In this document: positions 1-8,095 of the stretch, one piece after another
Layout of the letters: the number at the start of each line of letters is the position of its first letter
Position numbering within the stretch: the first letter of the stretch is position 1
Origin: Actinacidiphila yanglinensis
Lineage (GTDB): Bacteria > Actinomycetota > Actinomycetes > Streptomycetales > Streptomycetaceae
Direction: 5' to 3'
Length of the DNA stretch: 64,000 bases
Assembly (NCBI RefSeq): GCF_900107965.1
Contig: NZ_FNVU01000005.1
Coordinates: 310,001-374,000 of the forward strand
Program-made: the position numbers and the translations under genes
The notes under the pieces: model-generated
What the model was told of the DNA's origin: nothing
The model's input: only the letters and a program-made list of their open reading frames with translations
Database searches by the model: none

Positions 1-483
1 CACCCGGTCGAACCCGGACTTCTCGCCGCGACCCGCGACCCGCGCATGGTCCGCTGGTGGTGGACCTCCCGGCCGGACGCGCCGGTGGTGCTGGCCACCG
101 GCGACCGCGTCTCCGCGGCGAGCCTGCCCGCGACGGCGGGCGCGCGCGCCCTGGGCGCGATGGAGACGCTGGGCTGCCGGCTCGGCCCGGTCGTGGCCAC
201 CCCGACCCGCTACGTCTTCCTCGTCGCCCCCTACTCGCTCGCCGAACTCGGCGAACTCCTCGACAGCCAGGACTGGGTTCCGACCTCGCTGCGCTATCAC
301 GGCGACGGCGGATACGTGGCGCTGCCGCCGGCCGGCGGCGCGTCCGGACCGCTGGCGTGGGTCCGCCCCCCGGTCGTCCCGGCCGGTGAACGCACGCCGT
401 GGCTGCCGCGGATCGACGCGCTCGTCGACGCGCTGGTCCGTGCCGGTCGCACCGCCCCCGACGGGGACCGACTGCGCTACTGA
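1..483 (+). CDS. C-terminal part of a Prim-Pol-like protein (5' end outside window)
   Basis: The frame is open from the first base, so the gene begins upstream of the window. About 160 residues are visible, starting HPVEPGLLAATRDPR and ending at TGA 481-483. The segment YVALPPAGG...GPLAWVRPP resembles the bifunctional DNA primase/polymerase N-terminal domain of short actinobacterial proteins, in which the same stretch precedes the final helix. The catalytic part, if present, is off the window, so activity cannot be judged. The family assignment rests on this short match and general composition; it is an inference. A small membrane-protein gene follows 94 nt downstream on the same strand. Confidence 0.6.
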   Translation, partial: HPVEPGLLAATRDPRMVRWWWTSRPDAPVVLATGDRVSAASLPATAGARALGAMETLGCRLGPVVATPTRYVFLVAPYSLAELGELLDSQDWVPTSLRYHGDGGYVALPPAGGASGPLAWVRPPVVPAGERTPWLPRIDALVDALVRAGRTAPDGDRLRY

Positions 484-576
484 GCGGCCTCTGACGGGGT
501 ACAAGCCGGGGTGTCGCCGGATCCGCCACCGGTGGCCCGGCGTTATGTTCGGCCGGACCCCAGATGTCGAGTGCAG

Positions 577-822
577 GTGAGTCCTTTGAAGTCACAGCAG
601 CCGTCTGACGCTTCGGACCAGCGGGGGCACGACCGGGACCGGCACCAGGAGCAGGAGCGGGTCCGGGCGGACGGCCTCCGCAAGGTCGCGGTGGCGAGCG
701 CCGCCGCGCTCGCCGCCGTCCTCGCGTTCGCGGTGGCGACCGCCGGCTCCGAGCACGGCGTCACGCACCGGGGCAACGCCGGCCACAGCACGACGTCGAA
801 CCGCGCGTCGTCCGACGAATGA
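577..822 (+). CDS. Small single-pass membrane protein, unknown function
   Basis: About 81 residues from GTG 577; an in-frame GTG at 571 is an alternative, and no strong ribosome binding site decides between them. The N-terminal half is very polar and charged (Gln, Asp, Arg, Glu), followed by one hydrophobic helix of alanines and valines around residues 32-52 and a short hydrophilic Ser/Thr/His tail. The likely topology is cytoplasmic N terminus, one membrane span, external tail. No domain is recognised. A strong inverted repeat at 993-1032 probably terminates this transcript. Confidence 0.55.
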   Translation: MSPLKSQQPSDASDQRGHDRDRHQEQERVRADGLRKVAVASAAALAAVLAFAVATAGSEHGVTHRGNAGHSTTSNRASSDE

Positions 823-992
823 GATGACCGTGCCCGACCGCGTCGGCGGCCGGGTCCTTGCGGTGCGGCCCCTGTGCGGGTGGCTGCCGCGGGCCGCTGC
901 CGGGGCGCCTCCGGGCGCGCGACGGGATCGGTGCCCGTGAGCGCGCCGCACGACGGAATACGTCGGTCCAGGACGGGCCGGGGCATGGAAAG

Positions 993-1032
993 GCCCGGTC
1001 GCTGGCGACGGGGGATGCACCAGCGACCGGGC
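993..1032 (+). terminator. Rho-independent-type terminator hairpin
   Basis: Perfect 13-bp inverted repeat: GCCCGGTCGCTGG at 993-1005 and its complement at 1020-1032, with a 14-nt loop, followed by TGTTCAAA. It lies between the convergent genes ending at 822 and 1197 and could stop transcription from either side. Confidence 0.6.
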
Positions 1033-1196
1033 TGTTCAAACGGTAACAAGACTTCGTCCGTTAGCAAATTCCCCGATCGGGGGAGAGCCCCACGACCCGG
1101 TGTTTCCAGGGAAGTTGTGATCGGAATCACTGAGCGACCGCTTGGTCGGGACCAATCCGGGGGCCTCGCCGGGGAGACCCCCGATCCCGACGCCGG
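1033..1196. promoter_or_regulatory. Intergenic stretch with two palindromes of unknown purpose
   Basis: No gene is seen. TGTGA-N6-TCACT at 1116-1131 looks like a Crp-type site, and CGACC-GCTT-GGTCG at 1135-1148 is a perfect inverted repeat of TetR-operator style. Both neighbouring genes converge here, so neither palindrome sits in front of a visible start codon. They may serve an undetected small RNA or be a remnant of a lost promoter. Confidence 0.3.
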
Positions 1197-2168
1197 TCAG
1201 CTCAGGGTGATCTGACGGTTGGTGAAGCCGCTGCGCGCCCTGCGCTCCTCCGCAGTCAGCGGTCCGGTGCGGGCGAGCGTCTCGGTCAGCCGCTCCTCGA
1301 AGGCCGCCGCCGGCTTCTCCACGTCCTCCGCCGACATCCCGACCGGCAGGTCCCACACCGGCACCACCAGGCCGTGCGCGCGGAAGGACCCGACCAGCCG
1401 GGTGCCGTCGCCGAGCCCCGAGGCCCCGGCGGCGTGCAGCCGGGCGAGAGCGTCGAGCAGCGCCTCCTCCGGGTGCGGCATCACCCAGCGCAGGTGGTTC
1501 TTCTCCGGCGTCTCGCACCAGTACGCGGCCGCCACACCCGTCAGCCGGACCGTGGGGATCGCCGCCTCGTTCGCCCGCTCCAGGGACGCCGCCACCTCGC
1601 CGGTGGCCGCGTTCGCGTCCTCCAGCCAGAACTCGAAACCGCTGTGGACCTCCGGCTCGAACGGCGCGGACAGGTCGAGCAGATCCTGCAGCCGCGGCCC
1701 GTCCGGTGCCGGGCGGCGGCCCTCCACCGGGTTGCCGGGCTCCGCCTCCAGGGCGCGCGTCAGGGTGTCGGCCAGGTCGCGGCTGATGTCACCGCTGGAC
1801 GCGTCGTTCTGCAGGCCGAGCAGCACCGCGCCGGTGTCGCGGCGCAGCCCCGGCCAGGCCATCGGCAGCACGGTGCCGAGCGTCACCGAGGGCACGCCCG
1901 CGGGCAGTTCGGCCTTGAGGGTGAGGGGCACGGTCGCGGCCGGCACCAGCTCGCGCAGCGCGACCCAGTCGCACTCCCCCGGCAGCCCCTCGAACGGGCG
2001 GCGCACCAGCTCGGTGACGGCGTGCGCCGCCTCCCGGCCGTGGCACGCCTTGTACCGCCGCCCCGAACCGCACGGGCACGGCTCGCGCGCGCCGACGACG
2101 GGTACGGCATCGCCTGCCGCCGTCTGCCGGCTCCTGGATGTGGTCGCGGTCGCGCGCTTCTTGGCCAT
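1197..2168 (-). CDS. SEC-C motif protein of the DUF5926 family
   Basis: 323 residues. After a basic, Ser/Thr-rich N terminus comes EPCPCGSGRRYKACHG (about residues 29-44), the zinc-binding SEC-C motif also found at the C terminus of SecA; such proteins have therefore sometimes been labelled SecA-like. The remaining 270 residues match the actinobacterial DUF5926 layout and contain no ATPase motifs, so this is not a translocase. Function is unknown; zinc binding through C-x-C-x8-C-H is the only prediction supported by visible residues. It stands alone on this strand, downstream of an HATPase-type regulator transcribed in the same direction 226 bp away. Confidence 0.8.
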   Translation of the reverse strand: MAKKRATATTSRSRQTAAGDAVPVVGAREPCPCGSGRRYKACHGREAAHAVTELVRRPFEGLPGECDWVALRELVPAATVPLTLKAELPAGVPSVTLGTVLPMAWPGLRRDTGAVLLGLQNDASSGDISRDLADTLTRALEAEPGNPVEGRRPAPDGPRLQDLLDLSAPFEPEVHSGFEFWLEDANAATGEVAASLERANEAAIPTVRLTGVAAAYWCETPEKNHLRWVMPHPEEALLDALARLHAAGASGLGDGTRLVGSFRAHGLVVPVWDLPVGMSAEDVEKPAAAFEERLTETLARTGPLTAEERRARSGFTNRQITLS

Positions 2169-2394
2169 GCTCGGTGTCTCCCGGTCTCTCCCGGTACGGC
2201 GTTCCTCGGGCCTGCGAGCCTAGCGCTCACCGGCCCCCGCTCCTGCCCGCGACGGGCGTGGTGCGCCGTGAAGCGAGGGTGACGGGGCGGGAATCGGCCA
2301 CGGAGGCGGGGCTCGACGCGTGCGGGTCCGGCGCATGAGGGCCCGACGCATGCGGGCGCGCGGGCCGGCCGACACCTGGGTCGAGGCCGGGGCT

Positions 2395-3072
2395 CTAGCC
2401 CAGGTCGTCCAGCGACTCGGCGAGGTCGAGCGGGAGGCCGAGGGGGACGCCCAGCGGAAGGCCGATGCCGGTGCCCACGGAGTCGTCGCGGCGCGCGTGC
2501 CTGCCGCGGATCGGCAGCAGCGCCCACACCGTCACCTCGCCCGGCGCGTCGCGTACACCCCAGCGCAGGGCGAGGCTGCCGACTATGCCCAGGCCACGAC
2601 CGCCGTGCGCGCTCAGCGACGGGCTCGACGGGCGGGGCCGGGTCGGGCCGCCGCCGTCGGTGACCTCCAGGACCAGCAGCCCGCCGTCGTCCACCGACCA
2701 GGCCGCGCGTATGCCGCGGTCGTCCTCCGCGGGGTCCGCACGGTCGGGGCGGACCGGATGGCGCGCGGGCGTCTGCACGCCCGCCCGCTCCTCCGGTCTC
2801 CGCACGTCGCCGCCGGTCCGGCCGCTCCGAAGGGTCGCTCCGCTGCGGCCCGGGCCTTCGTACGCCCCGTCGCTCAGCGGGCGGGCGTGCCGGCACGAGT
2901 TGCTGATCAGCTCCGAAAGGATCAGGACCGCGTCATCGGTCACCGGATCCGGAACCTCCCGCGCGCGCAGATCCGCGCGCAGCCTGCGTCTTGCTTCCGC
3001 GACGCCCCTCGGACCATGGGGTAGGGCCATGGTCGTGGACGTCGGCACCTCCTGCGCCACCATCGACGACAC
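2395..3072 (-). CDS. ATP-binding (HATPase_c_2) regulatory protein, anti-sigma/RsbW-like
   Basis: About 225 residues from GTG 3072, chosen because AGGGAGG lies 8 nt upstream (3081-3087); a longer frame from GTG 3093 is possible. The N-box is DDAVLILSELISNSCRHA and the G-box is GGRGLGIVGSLALRWGV, typical of the GHKL-fold kinases that Streptomyces uses as anti-sigma factor-like regulators. Between them is an unusually long, low-complexity insertion of about 60 residues (SGATLRSGRTGGDVRRPEE region). The partner, a sigma factor or anti-anti-sigma factor, is not encoded nearby. The last 30 residues are a Gly/Leu/Pro-rich repeat (GLPLGVPLGLPLDL). Confidence 0.8.
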   Translation of the reverse strand: MSSMVAQEVPTSTTMALPHGPRGVAEARRRLRADLRAREVPDPVTDDAVLILSELISNSCRHARPLSDGAYEGPGRSGATLRSGRTGGDVRRPEERAGVQTPARHPVRPDRADPAEDDRGIRAAWSVDDGGLLVLEVTDGGGPTRPRPSSPSLSAHGGRGLGIVGSLALRWGVRDAPGEVTVWALLPIRGRHARRDDSVGTGIGLPLGVPLGLPLDLAESLDDLG

Positions 3073-3495
3073 CCCCGAGACCTCCCTATTCACCCCACGC
3101 CACAGGGTGGATGCCCCTTGGGGCCTGAGCGGAAACAGGCCAAGCCCGATCCTTTACGGCACACTGACGGCTGAAATGGGACACGCGGTCGCCCGGGGCA
3201 CGATCCGGCGCGACGCGTGACGATCCGGCGGGCGGGGTGTACGCCTCGCGCGCGACCGTGGCGGCAACGCCCCGGACGGCGTCGAAGGCGGTGACGGGCG
3301 ACGAGAGCGACGGCGAGGGCGGCAGCGACGGCGACGGGGGCCATGCGTCCGGGCGGGCCCCTGACCAGGCGCGTACGCCGTCCCGGAACTGCTCCCGGGC
3401 CCCGCTTCGCGGGTGCGGCTGTCCCGCTCCCGGCACATGTCCCGCTTCCCGCGCGCGTCCCGCTCCCGGCTGCCGTCCCGCTTCGTGCGCTCGGG
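3073..3495. other. Intergenic region with an 18-bp tandem repeat
   Basis: No convincing gene. Four consecutive 18-bp units start TCCCGCT at 3422, 3440, 3458 and 3476, ending immediately before the stop codon of the phosphodiesterase gene. Minus-strand frames here can be read as a short Pro/Arg-rich peptide but have no ribosome binding site and no family resemblance. Confidence 0.4.
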
Positions 3496-4404
3496 TCAGC
3501 GGCCGAGCTGGGCCAGGACGTGGCGCGGCCTGTTGGTGATGATCGCGTCGACGCCGAGCCGCGCGCACAGCTCGACGTCCTCCGGGCGGTCCACCGTCCA
3601 GACGTGGACGCGGTGCCCCGCGCGGTGCAGGCGCGCCACGTACCCGGGATTCGCGCGGACGATCCGCATGCTCGGCCCGGCGATCCCGACGCCCGCCGGC
3701 AGCCGCCCGTCGCGGTAGCGCGGCGAGACGTACTGCATCAGGTAGACCGTCGGCAGCCCGGGCGCGGCGAGGCGGACCCGGCGCAGCGAGCGGGCGGAGA
3801 AGCTCATCACCCGCACCTGGGAGGACGTACCGGGCGCGGGGCGATCCAGCCCGTACCGTCCCAGCAACTCCAGCAGCCGTTCTTCCACCTGTCCGGCCCA
3901 GCGGGTCGGGTGCTTCGTCTCGATCGCGAGCTCGACCCTGCGGTCGGTGTCCGCCACCAGTTCGAGCAGCCGCCGGAGGGTGAGCACCCGGCTGCGCTCG
4001 CCCGGGTCGCCCGGACCGCCCCGGCCACTGCCGCGCAGGCCCCGGTCGGCGTCCTCGTCGAACTCCCGATCGAATTCCCCGTCGAACCGCTCCGGCGCCT
4101 CGTGGTCGGCGTTCTGCCCCTTCCAGGAGCCGAAGTCCAGCGCCGCCAGATCGGCCAGTTCCATGGACGACACGGCACCACGGCCGTTGGACGTACGGTT
4201 GACGCGCCAGTCGTGCACGCACACCAGTTCGCCGTCCGCCGTCAGCCGGACATCGCATTCGAGCGCGTCCGCCCCGTCCTCGATAGCCTTCCGGTACGCG
4301 GCGAGCGTATGTTCTGGTACGTCCTCGGAAGCGCCCCTGTGGGCGACGACCTGGACCGGCCGTCCCTCCGGGTACGGCTCAGGGGCCACGCGCGCAAACG
4401 TCAC
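3496..4404 (-). CDS. Glycerophosphodiester phosphodiesterase (GDPD family)
   Basis: 302 residues, no signal peptide, so probably cytoplasmic. It hydrolyses glycerophosphodiesters to glycerol-3-phosphate and an alcohol. Active-site elements are visible: AHRG with H22 and R23, the metal ligands E49 and D51 in ECDVRL, and H64 in CVHDW. The C-terminal VWTVDRPEDVELCARLGVDAIITNRP segment closes the TIM barrel as in other members. An acidic insertion (DGEFDREFDEDADRGLRG) near residue 110 is unusual and probably an exposed loop. It is divergent from the HtrA-type protease gene, sharing a 210-bp promoter region. Confidence 0.9.
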   Translation of the reverse strand: MTFARVAPEPYPEGRPVQVVAHRGASEDVPEHTLAAYRKAIEDGADALECDVRLTADGELVCVHDWRVNRTSNGRGAVSSMELADLAALDFGSWKGQNADHEAPERFDGEFDREFDEDADRGLRGSGRGGPGDPGERSRVLTLRRLLELVADTDRRVELAIETKHPTRWAGQVEERLLELLGRYGLDRPAPGTSSQVRVMSFSARSLRRVRLAAPGLPTVYLMQYVSPRYRDGRLPAGVGIAGPSMRIVRANPGYVARLHRAGHRVHVWTVDRPEDVELCARLGVDAIITNRPRHVLAQLGR

Positions 4405-4617
4405 CGGGCCATGGTGCCACCGTGCGGCCGGCGGCCACGTACCGCGCGACCGGCGGCTGTGCCGTCCGGGGCACGGGCGAGGGCGCCGTGCGGTGCGGCC
4501 GCGCGCGGCACACAGCTACCCCTTACGGCGGTCCGACACGCCGTAGGAAATGCTGTGTCCACGACGTGATCGGTCCCCTGTCTTCTGTCGTTCGTCATGA
4601 CCCTGAGGAGAAACGCT

Positions 4618-6450
4618 GTGAGCACCGAGAACGAGGCCGGGTCGTCCGTACCGGCTGCGGAGTCGGCGGCTGCGCCCGACGGTGCCCCGGCTGCGCAGGT
4701 CCCGGCGGCCCCCGCGGCGCCGCCTGCTCCTGCCCCCGCGGACCACGTGCCGGCGCAGGCGCAGGACCGCGACGCCGAGCCGGCCCCGGCGCCCCGCGCC
4801 GATGCCGCTCCCGGCTCCTCCGCCCCTGCCGCCCCCGGGTCGCAGGGCTTCTCCGGTTCCGGCGAGCAGCGCACCGAGGTGCTGCCGACCCAGGCGCCCC
4901 CGCCGGTCGGCCCGCCGTCGCCGTACGGCCCGCCGCCGAGCGAGCTGGCCGGAGGTGCCCCGGGCAGCTCCTCGCCGTTCGACCGGAAGGCCGGTGCGCC
5001 GTCGTACGAAGCGCCGCAGCACCAGCCGCAGCCTCCTCAGCCGCCGTACTACCAGCAGCAGCCGCCCGCGGCGCCCGCACCCGGCTACGGGGTTCCCACG
5101 CCGTCGCCCTACGGCGCGCCCCAGGCCGGCCACCCGGGCCAGCCCGGCGCGCAGGGACCCGAGCACCAGGGCCAGGGCGGCCAGGAGGGCCAGCCCACCC
5201 CGGTGAACGACCCGTACGCGGTCCCGTCGACCCCCTCCTACGCCACCCCGCAGCCCGGCCCCGGCGGCCCCGGCTCGCCCGGCGGCCCGGTGTGGGGCAC
5301 CCCGATGCCCCCGAGCTCGCCGTCCGGCGACGGGCGCGGCCGGCGCCGCATCGGCAGCATGGTCGCCGCGGTCCTGGTCGCGGCCCTGGTGGCCGGCGGC
5401 GTCGGCGGCGGCATCGGCTACTACGCCGCGAAGCACAACGACGACTCGGGCTCCACCACCGTCTCCGCCGCGAGCAGCAGCAAGGCGCTCAACCGCGCGC
5501 CCACCTCCGTGGCGGGCATCGCCAACAAGGTGCTGCCCAGCGTCGTCACCATCAAGGCGCAGAACAGCCAGGAGAGCGACACCGGCACCGGCTTCGTCTT
5601 CGACAAGCAGGGCCACATCCTCACCAACAACCACGTGGTCGCCCCGGGCGCCGACAGCGGCAAGCTCACCGTCACCTTCTCCAACGGCAAGACCTACGAC
5701 GCCTCGATCGTCGGCCGCGCCCAGGGGTACGACGTCGCCGTCATCAAGCTGAAGAACCCGGGCAGCGTCAAGCTCAGCCCGCTGCCGCTGGGCAACTCCG
5801 ACCAGGCCGCCGTCGGCGACGCCACCATCGCGGTCGGCGCGCCGTACGGTCTGTCCGGCACCGTCACCACCGGCATCGTCTCGGCCGTCCACCGTCCGGT
5901 CGCCTCCAGCGACGGCGAGGGCAGCAGCGCCTCCTACATGAGCGCCATCCAGACCGACGCCTCCATCAACCCGGGCAACTCCGGCGGCCCGCTGCTCAAC
6001 GCCGCGGGCGCTGTGATCGGCATCAACTCCGCGATCCAGCCCGGCGGCACCTCCTCCCCCGGCAGCCAGGGCGGCAGCGTCGGCCTCGGCTTCGCCATCC
6101 CGATCAACCAGGCCAAGCGGGTCGCCGACCAGCTCATCCAGACCGGCCAGCCGGTCTACCCGGTGATCGGCGTGAGCCTCAACACGCAGTACGAGGGCGA
6201 CGGCGCCGAGATCTCCACGGACTCCAGTTCGGCGATCTCCGCCAACGGTCCCGGTGAGAAGGCGGGCCTCAAGCCCGGCGACGTCATCACCAAGTTCGAC
6301 GGCACCCTGGTCGACAGCGGCGAGACCCTGATCGGTGAGATCTGGCAGCACAAGCCGGGCGACCAGGTCACCCTGACCTACACCCGCGACGGCTCCACCC
6401 ACACCACCACCGTCACCCTCGGCAGCCGCAAGGGCGACAGCGACAGCTGA
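4618..6450 (+). CDS. Membrane-anchored HtrA/DegP-type serine protease with PDZ domain
   Basis: 610 residues from GTG 4618, chosen because GAGGAG at 4605-4610 is 7 nt upstream; ATG 4597 lies before that site. Residues 1-245 are a long Pro/Ala/Gln-rich cytoplasmic region. One membrane helix follows (about 248-272), then an extracytoplasmic trypsin-like domain with catalytic H339 (TNNHVV), D372 (YDVAVIKL) and S455 (NPGNSGGPL), and one PDZ domain (about 515-600, EKAGLKPGDVITKFDG). This is the architecture of actinobacterial surface HtrA proteases, which degrade or refold misfolded secreted proteins. It is monocistronic, followed directly by a tRNA-Ser gene. Confidence 0.93.
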   Translation: MSTENEAGSSVPAAESAAAPDGAPAAQVPAAPAAPPAPAPADHVPAQAQDRDAEPAPAPRADAAPGSSAPAAPGSQGFSGSGEQRTEVLPTQAPPPVGPPSPYGPPPSELAGGAPGSSSPFDRKAGAPSYEAPQHQPQPPQPPYYQQQPPAAPAPGYGVPTPSPYGAPQAGHPGQPGAQGPEHQGQGGQEGQPTPVNDPYAVPSTPSYATPQPGPGGPGSPGGPVWGTPMPPSSPSGDGRGRRRIGSMVAAVLVAALVAGGVGGGIGYYAAKHNDDSGSTTVSAASSSKALNRAPTSVAGIANKVLPSVVTIKAQNSQESDTGTGFVFDKQGHILTNNHVVAPGADSGKLTVTFSNGKTYDASIVGRAQGYDVAVIKLKNPGSVKLSPLPLGNSDQAAVGDATIAVGAPYGLSGTVTTGIVSAVHRPVASSDGEGSSASYMSAIQTDASINPGNSGGPLLNAAGAVIGINSAIQPGGTSSPGSQGGSVGLGFAIPINQAKRVADQLIQTGQPVYPVIGVSLNTQYEGDGAEISTDSSSAISANGPGEKAGLKPGDVITKFDGTLVDSGETLIGEIWQHKPGDQVTLTYTRDGSTHTTTVTLGSRKGDSDS

Positions 6451-6520
6451 CCCCCCTCACCCCCGCCCGGCAACCCGATACGCTGTCCCCCACGGTGTCC
6501 CCCTTCCCGGGGCCACCCGG

Positions 6521-6607
6521 GGAGGCTTGCCCGAGCGGCCGAAGGGAACGGTCTTGAAAACCGTCGTGGCAGCGATGTCACCGTGGGTTCAAATCCCACA
6601 GCCTCCG
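6521..6607 (+). tRNA. tRNA-Ser (anticodon UGA)
   Basis: The 7-bp acceptor stem GGAGGCT/AGCCTCC (6521-6527 with 6600-6606) is perfect and G6607 is the discriminator. The anticodon stem is ACGGT/ACCGT with loop CTTGAAA, giving anticodon TGA at 6555-6557. A long variable arm, as expected for type II tRNA-Ser, precedes the T arm GTGGG-TTCAAAT-CCCAC. CCA is not encoded. Confidence 0.95.
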
Positions 6608-6630
6608 CAGAGGTAGTTCTTGGCAGGACC

Positions 6631-6664
6631 TGATGGGGCGCCCCACCTGATGGGGCGCCCCATC
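6631..6664. repeat. Tandem 17-bp repeat, each unit a palindrome
   Basis: TGATGGGGCGCCCCACC at 6631-6647 is followed directly by the same sequence with one change at 6648-6664. Each unit contains ATGGGGCGCCCCA, almost self-complementary, so either unit or the whole block can form a hairpin. It lies 24 bp after tRNA-Ser and 300 bp from the end of the convergent oxidoreductase gene; it could be a terminator or a protein-binding site. The rest of 6608-6965 shows no gene. Confidence 0.5.
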
Positions 6665-6965
6665 GGCGTGTTCGGGGTCATCTTGGACCGCCCGTGTTCC
6701 GCCCTCGACCCGTGCGCGTGGACCAGGTGTGGACCGAGTCGGGACGCTCGGCGGAAGCGCTGGAAGGTTGTTTGGCGTCCTTCGATGAGTCGACCTCCCC
6801 AACGGGGACGAGGGCAGGACCCCACGTTCGACCGCGTGGCGGAGCACGTTGCCGGACACCGTGGACTTCCGGTGGACGGTCGTGACCGCTGCTTGTCTCC
6901 CAGCCAAGGTGAGCGGCAGGGGGTCGAGAGCGGTACGTAGGTGGGGCCGTGCGGGCGGCTCAGGC

Positions 6966-7988
6966 TCAGCGCCAGCCGAGCTGGGGTGCCACGTGGGTGA
7001 GGATGCTCTCCAGCACGTGGGTGTTGTATGCGACCCCGAGCTGGTTGGGGACGGTCAGCAGCAGGGTGTCCGCGGCCTGGACGGCCTCGTCCTCCCGGAG
7101 CAGCTTCACCAGCGTGTCCGGCTCGGCGGCGTACGACCGACCGAAGATCGCCCTGGTGGTGTCGTCGATCATGCCGACCTGGTCGCGCGACTCGCGGTCG
7201 TGGCCGAAGTAGGCCCGGTCCAGGTCGTTGGTCAGGGCGAAGATGCTGCGGCTGACCGACACCCGCGGTGTGCGGGCATGGCCGGCCGCCCGGTACGCCT
7301 CACGGTACGTCTCGATCTGCTTGCGCTGCTGGACGTGCAGCGGCTCGCCCGTCTCGTCGTCCTTCAGCGTGGAGCTCTGGAGGTTCATCCCCAGCTTCGC
7401 GGCCCACACGGCCGTCGCGTTCGAGCCGGAGCCCCACCAGATCCGGTCGCTCAGCCCCTCAGAGTGCGGCTCGACGCGCAGCAGCCCCGGCGGGTTCGCG
7501 AACATGGGGCGCGGGTTCGGCTGGGCAAAACCCTCGCCCTCGATCACCTTGAGGAAGGTTTCGGTGCGGCGGCGCGCCATGTCCGCGGCGTTCTCGCCCT
7601 CGGCGGGGGCGTAGCCGAAGTACCGCCAGCCGTCGATCACCTGCTCCGGGGACCCGCGGCTGATGCCGAGTTGCAGCCGGCCACCGGAGATGAGGTCGGC
7701 GGCCCCGGCCTCCTCAGCCATGTACAGCGGGTTTTCGTACCTCATGTCGATCACGCCGGTGCCGATCTCGATCTTCGAGGTCCGCGCGCCGATGGCCGAC
7801 AGCAGCGGGAACGGGCTGCCCGCCTGCCGCGCGAAGTGGTGTACCCGGAAGTACGCGCCGTCCACGCCGAGCTCTTCCGCAGCGACCGCCAGATCCATCG
7901 ACTGGTGCAGGAAGTCGGCTGCGGTACGGGTGCCGGAGTGCGGGTTCGGCGACCAGTGTCCGAAGGAGAGGAATCCGATCTTCTTCAC
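6966..7988 (-). CDS. LLM-class (luciferase-like) flavin-dependent monooxygenase
   Basis: About 340 residues from GTG 7988, where the protein begins VKKIGFLSFGHWSP as in relatives; an open frame extends to 8042 but its extra 18 residues look non-native. Visible family features are the barrel start, RVHHFARQ, the stretch IGTGVIDMRYENPLYMAEEAGAADL, and ISRGSPEQVIDGW. These proteins are reduced-FMN-dependent oxygenases acting on varied small molecules; substrate is not predictable. It is followed on the same strand by nothing until tRNA-Ser (opposite strand). A lipoprotein gene ends 108 bp upstream, separated by a terminator hairpin. Confidence 0.88.
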   Translation of the reverse strand: MKKIGFLSFGHWSPNPHSGTRTAADFLHQSMDLAVAAEELGVDGAYFRVHHFARQAGSPFPLLSAIGARTSKIEIGTGVIDMRYENPLYMAEEAGAADLISGGRLQLGISRGSPEQVIDGWRYFGYAPAEGENAADMARRRTETFLKVIEGEGFAQPNPRPMFANPPGLLRVEPHSEGLSDRIWWGSGSNATAVWAAKLGMNLQSSTLKDDETGEPLHVQQRKQIETYREAYRAAGHARTPRVSVSRSIFALTNDLDRAYFGHDRESRDQVGMIDDTTRAIFGRSYAAEPDTLVKLLREDEAVQAADTLLLTVPNQLGVAYNTHVLESILTHVAPQLGWR

Positions 7989-8052
7989 ACTCCGCACAGC
8001 GTCCGGCGGCCCTGTTTGATTCCCCGGGCGGATCGAACACACAGGTCACGGT

Positions 8053-8084
8053 GGCGGTGGGCCGCCGGAAGGGCTCCCACCGCC
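8053..8084 (-). terminator. Terminator hairpin after lipoprotein gene
   Basis: GGCGGTGGG at 8053-8061 pairs with CCCACCGCC at 8076-8084. It lies 11 bp beyond the stop codon of the minus-strand lipoprotein gene. Confidence 0.55.
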
Positions 8085-8095
8085 CGAGCCCGCGG

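Noticed and set aside
874..1215. 113-codon plus-strand frame in the convergent gap
   Set aside because: Crosses a strong terminator hairpin and lacks codon bias.
6578..6907. 109-codon minus-strand frame ending over tRNA-Ser
   Set aside because: Its C terminus is the antisense of the tRNA, a well-known false frame; no ribosome binding site.
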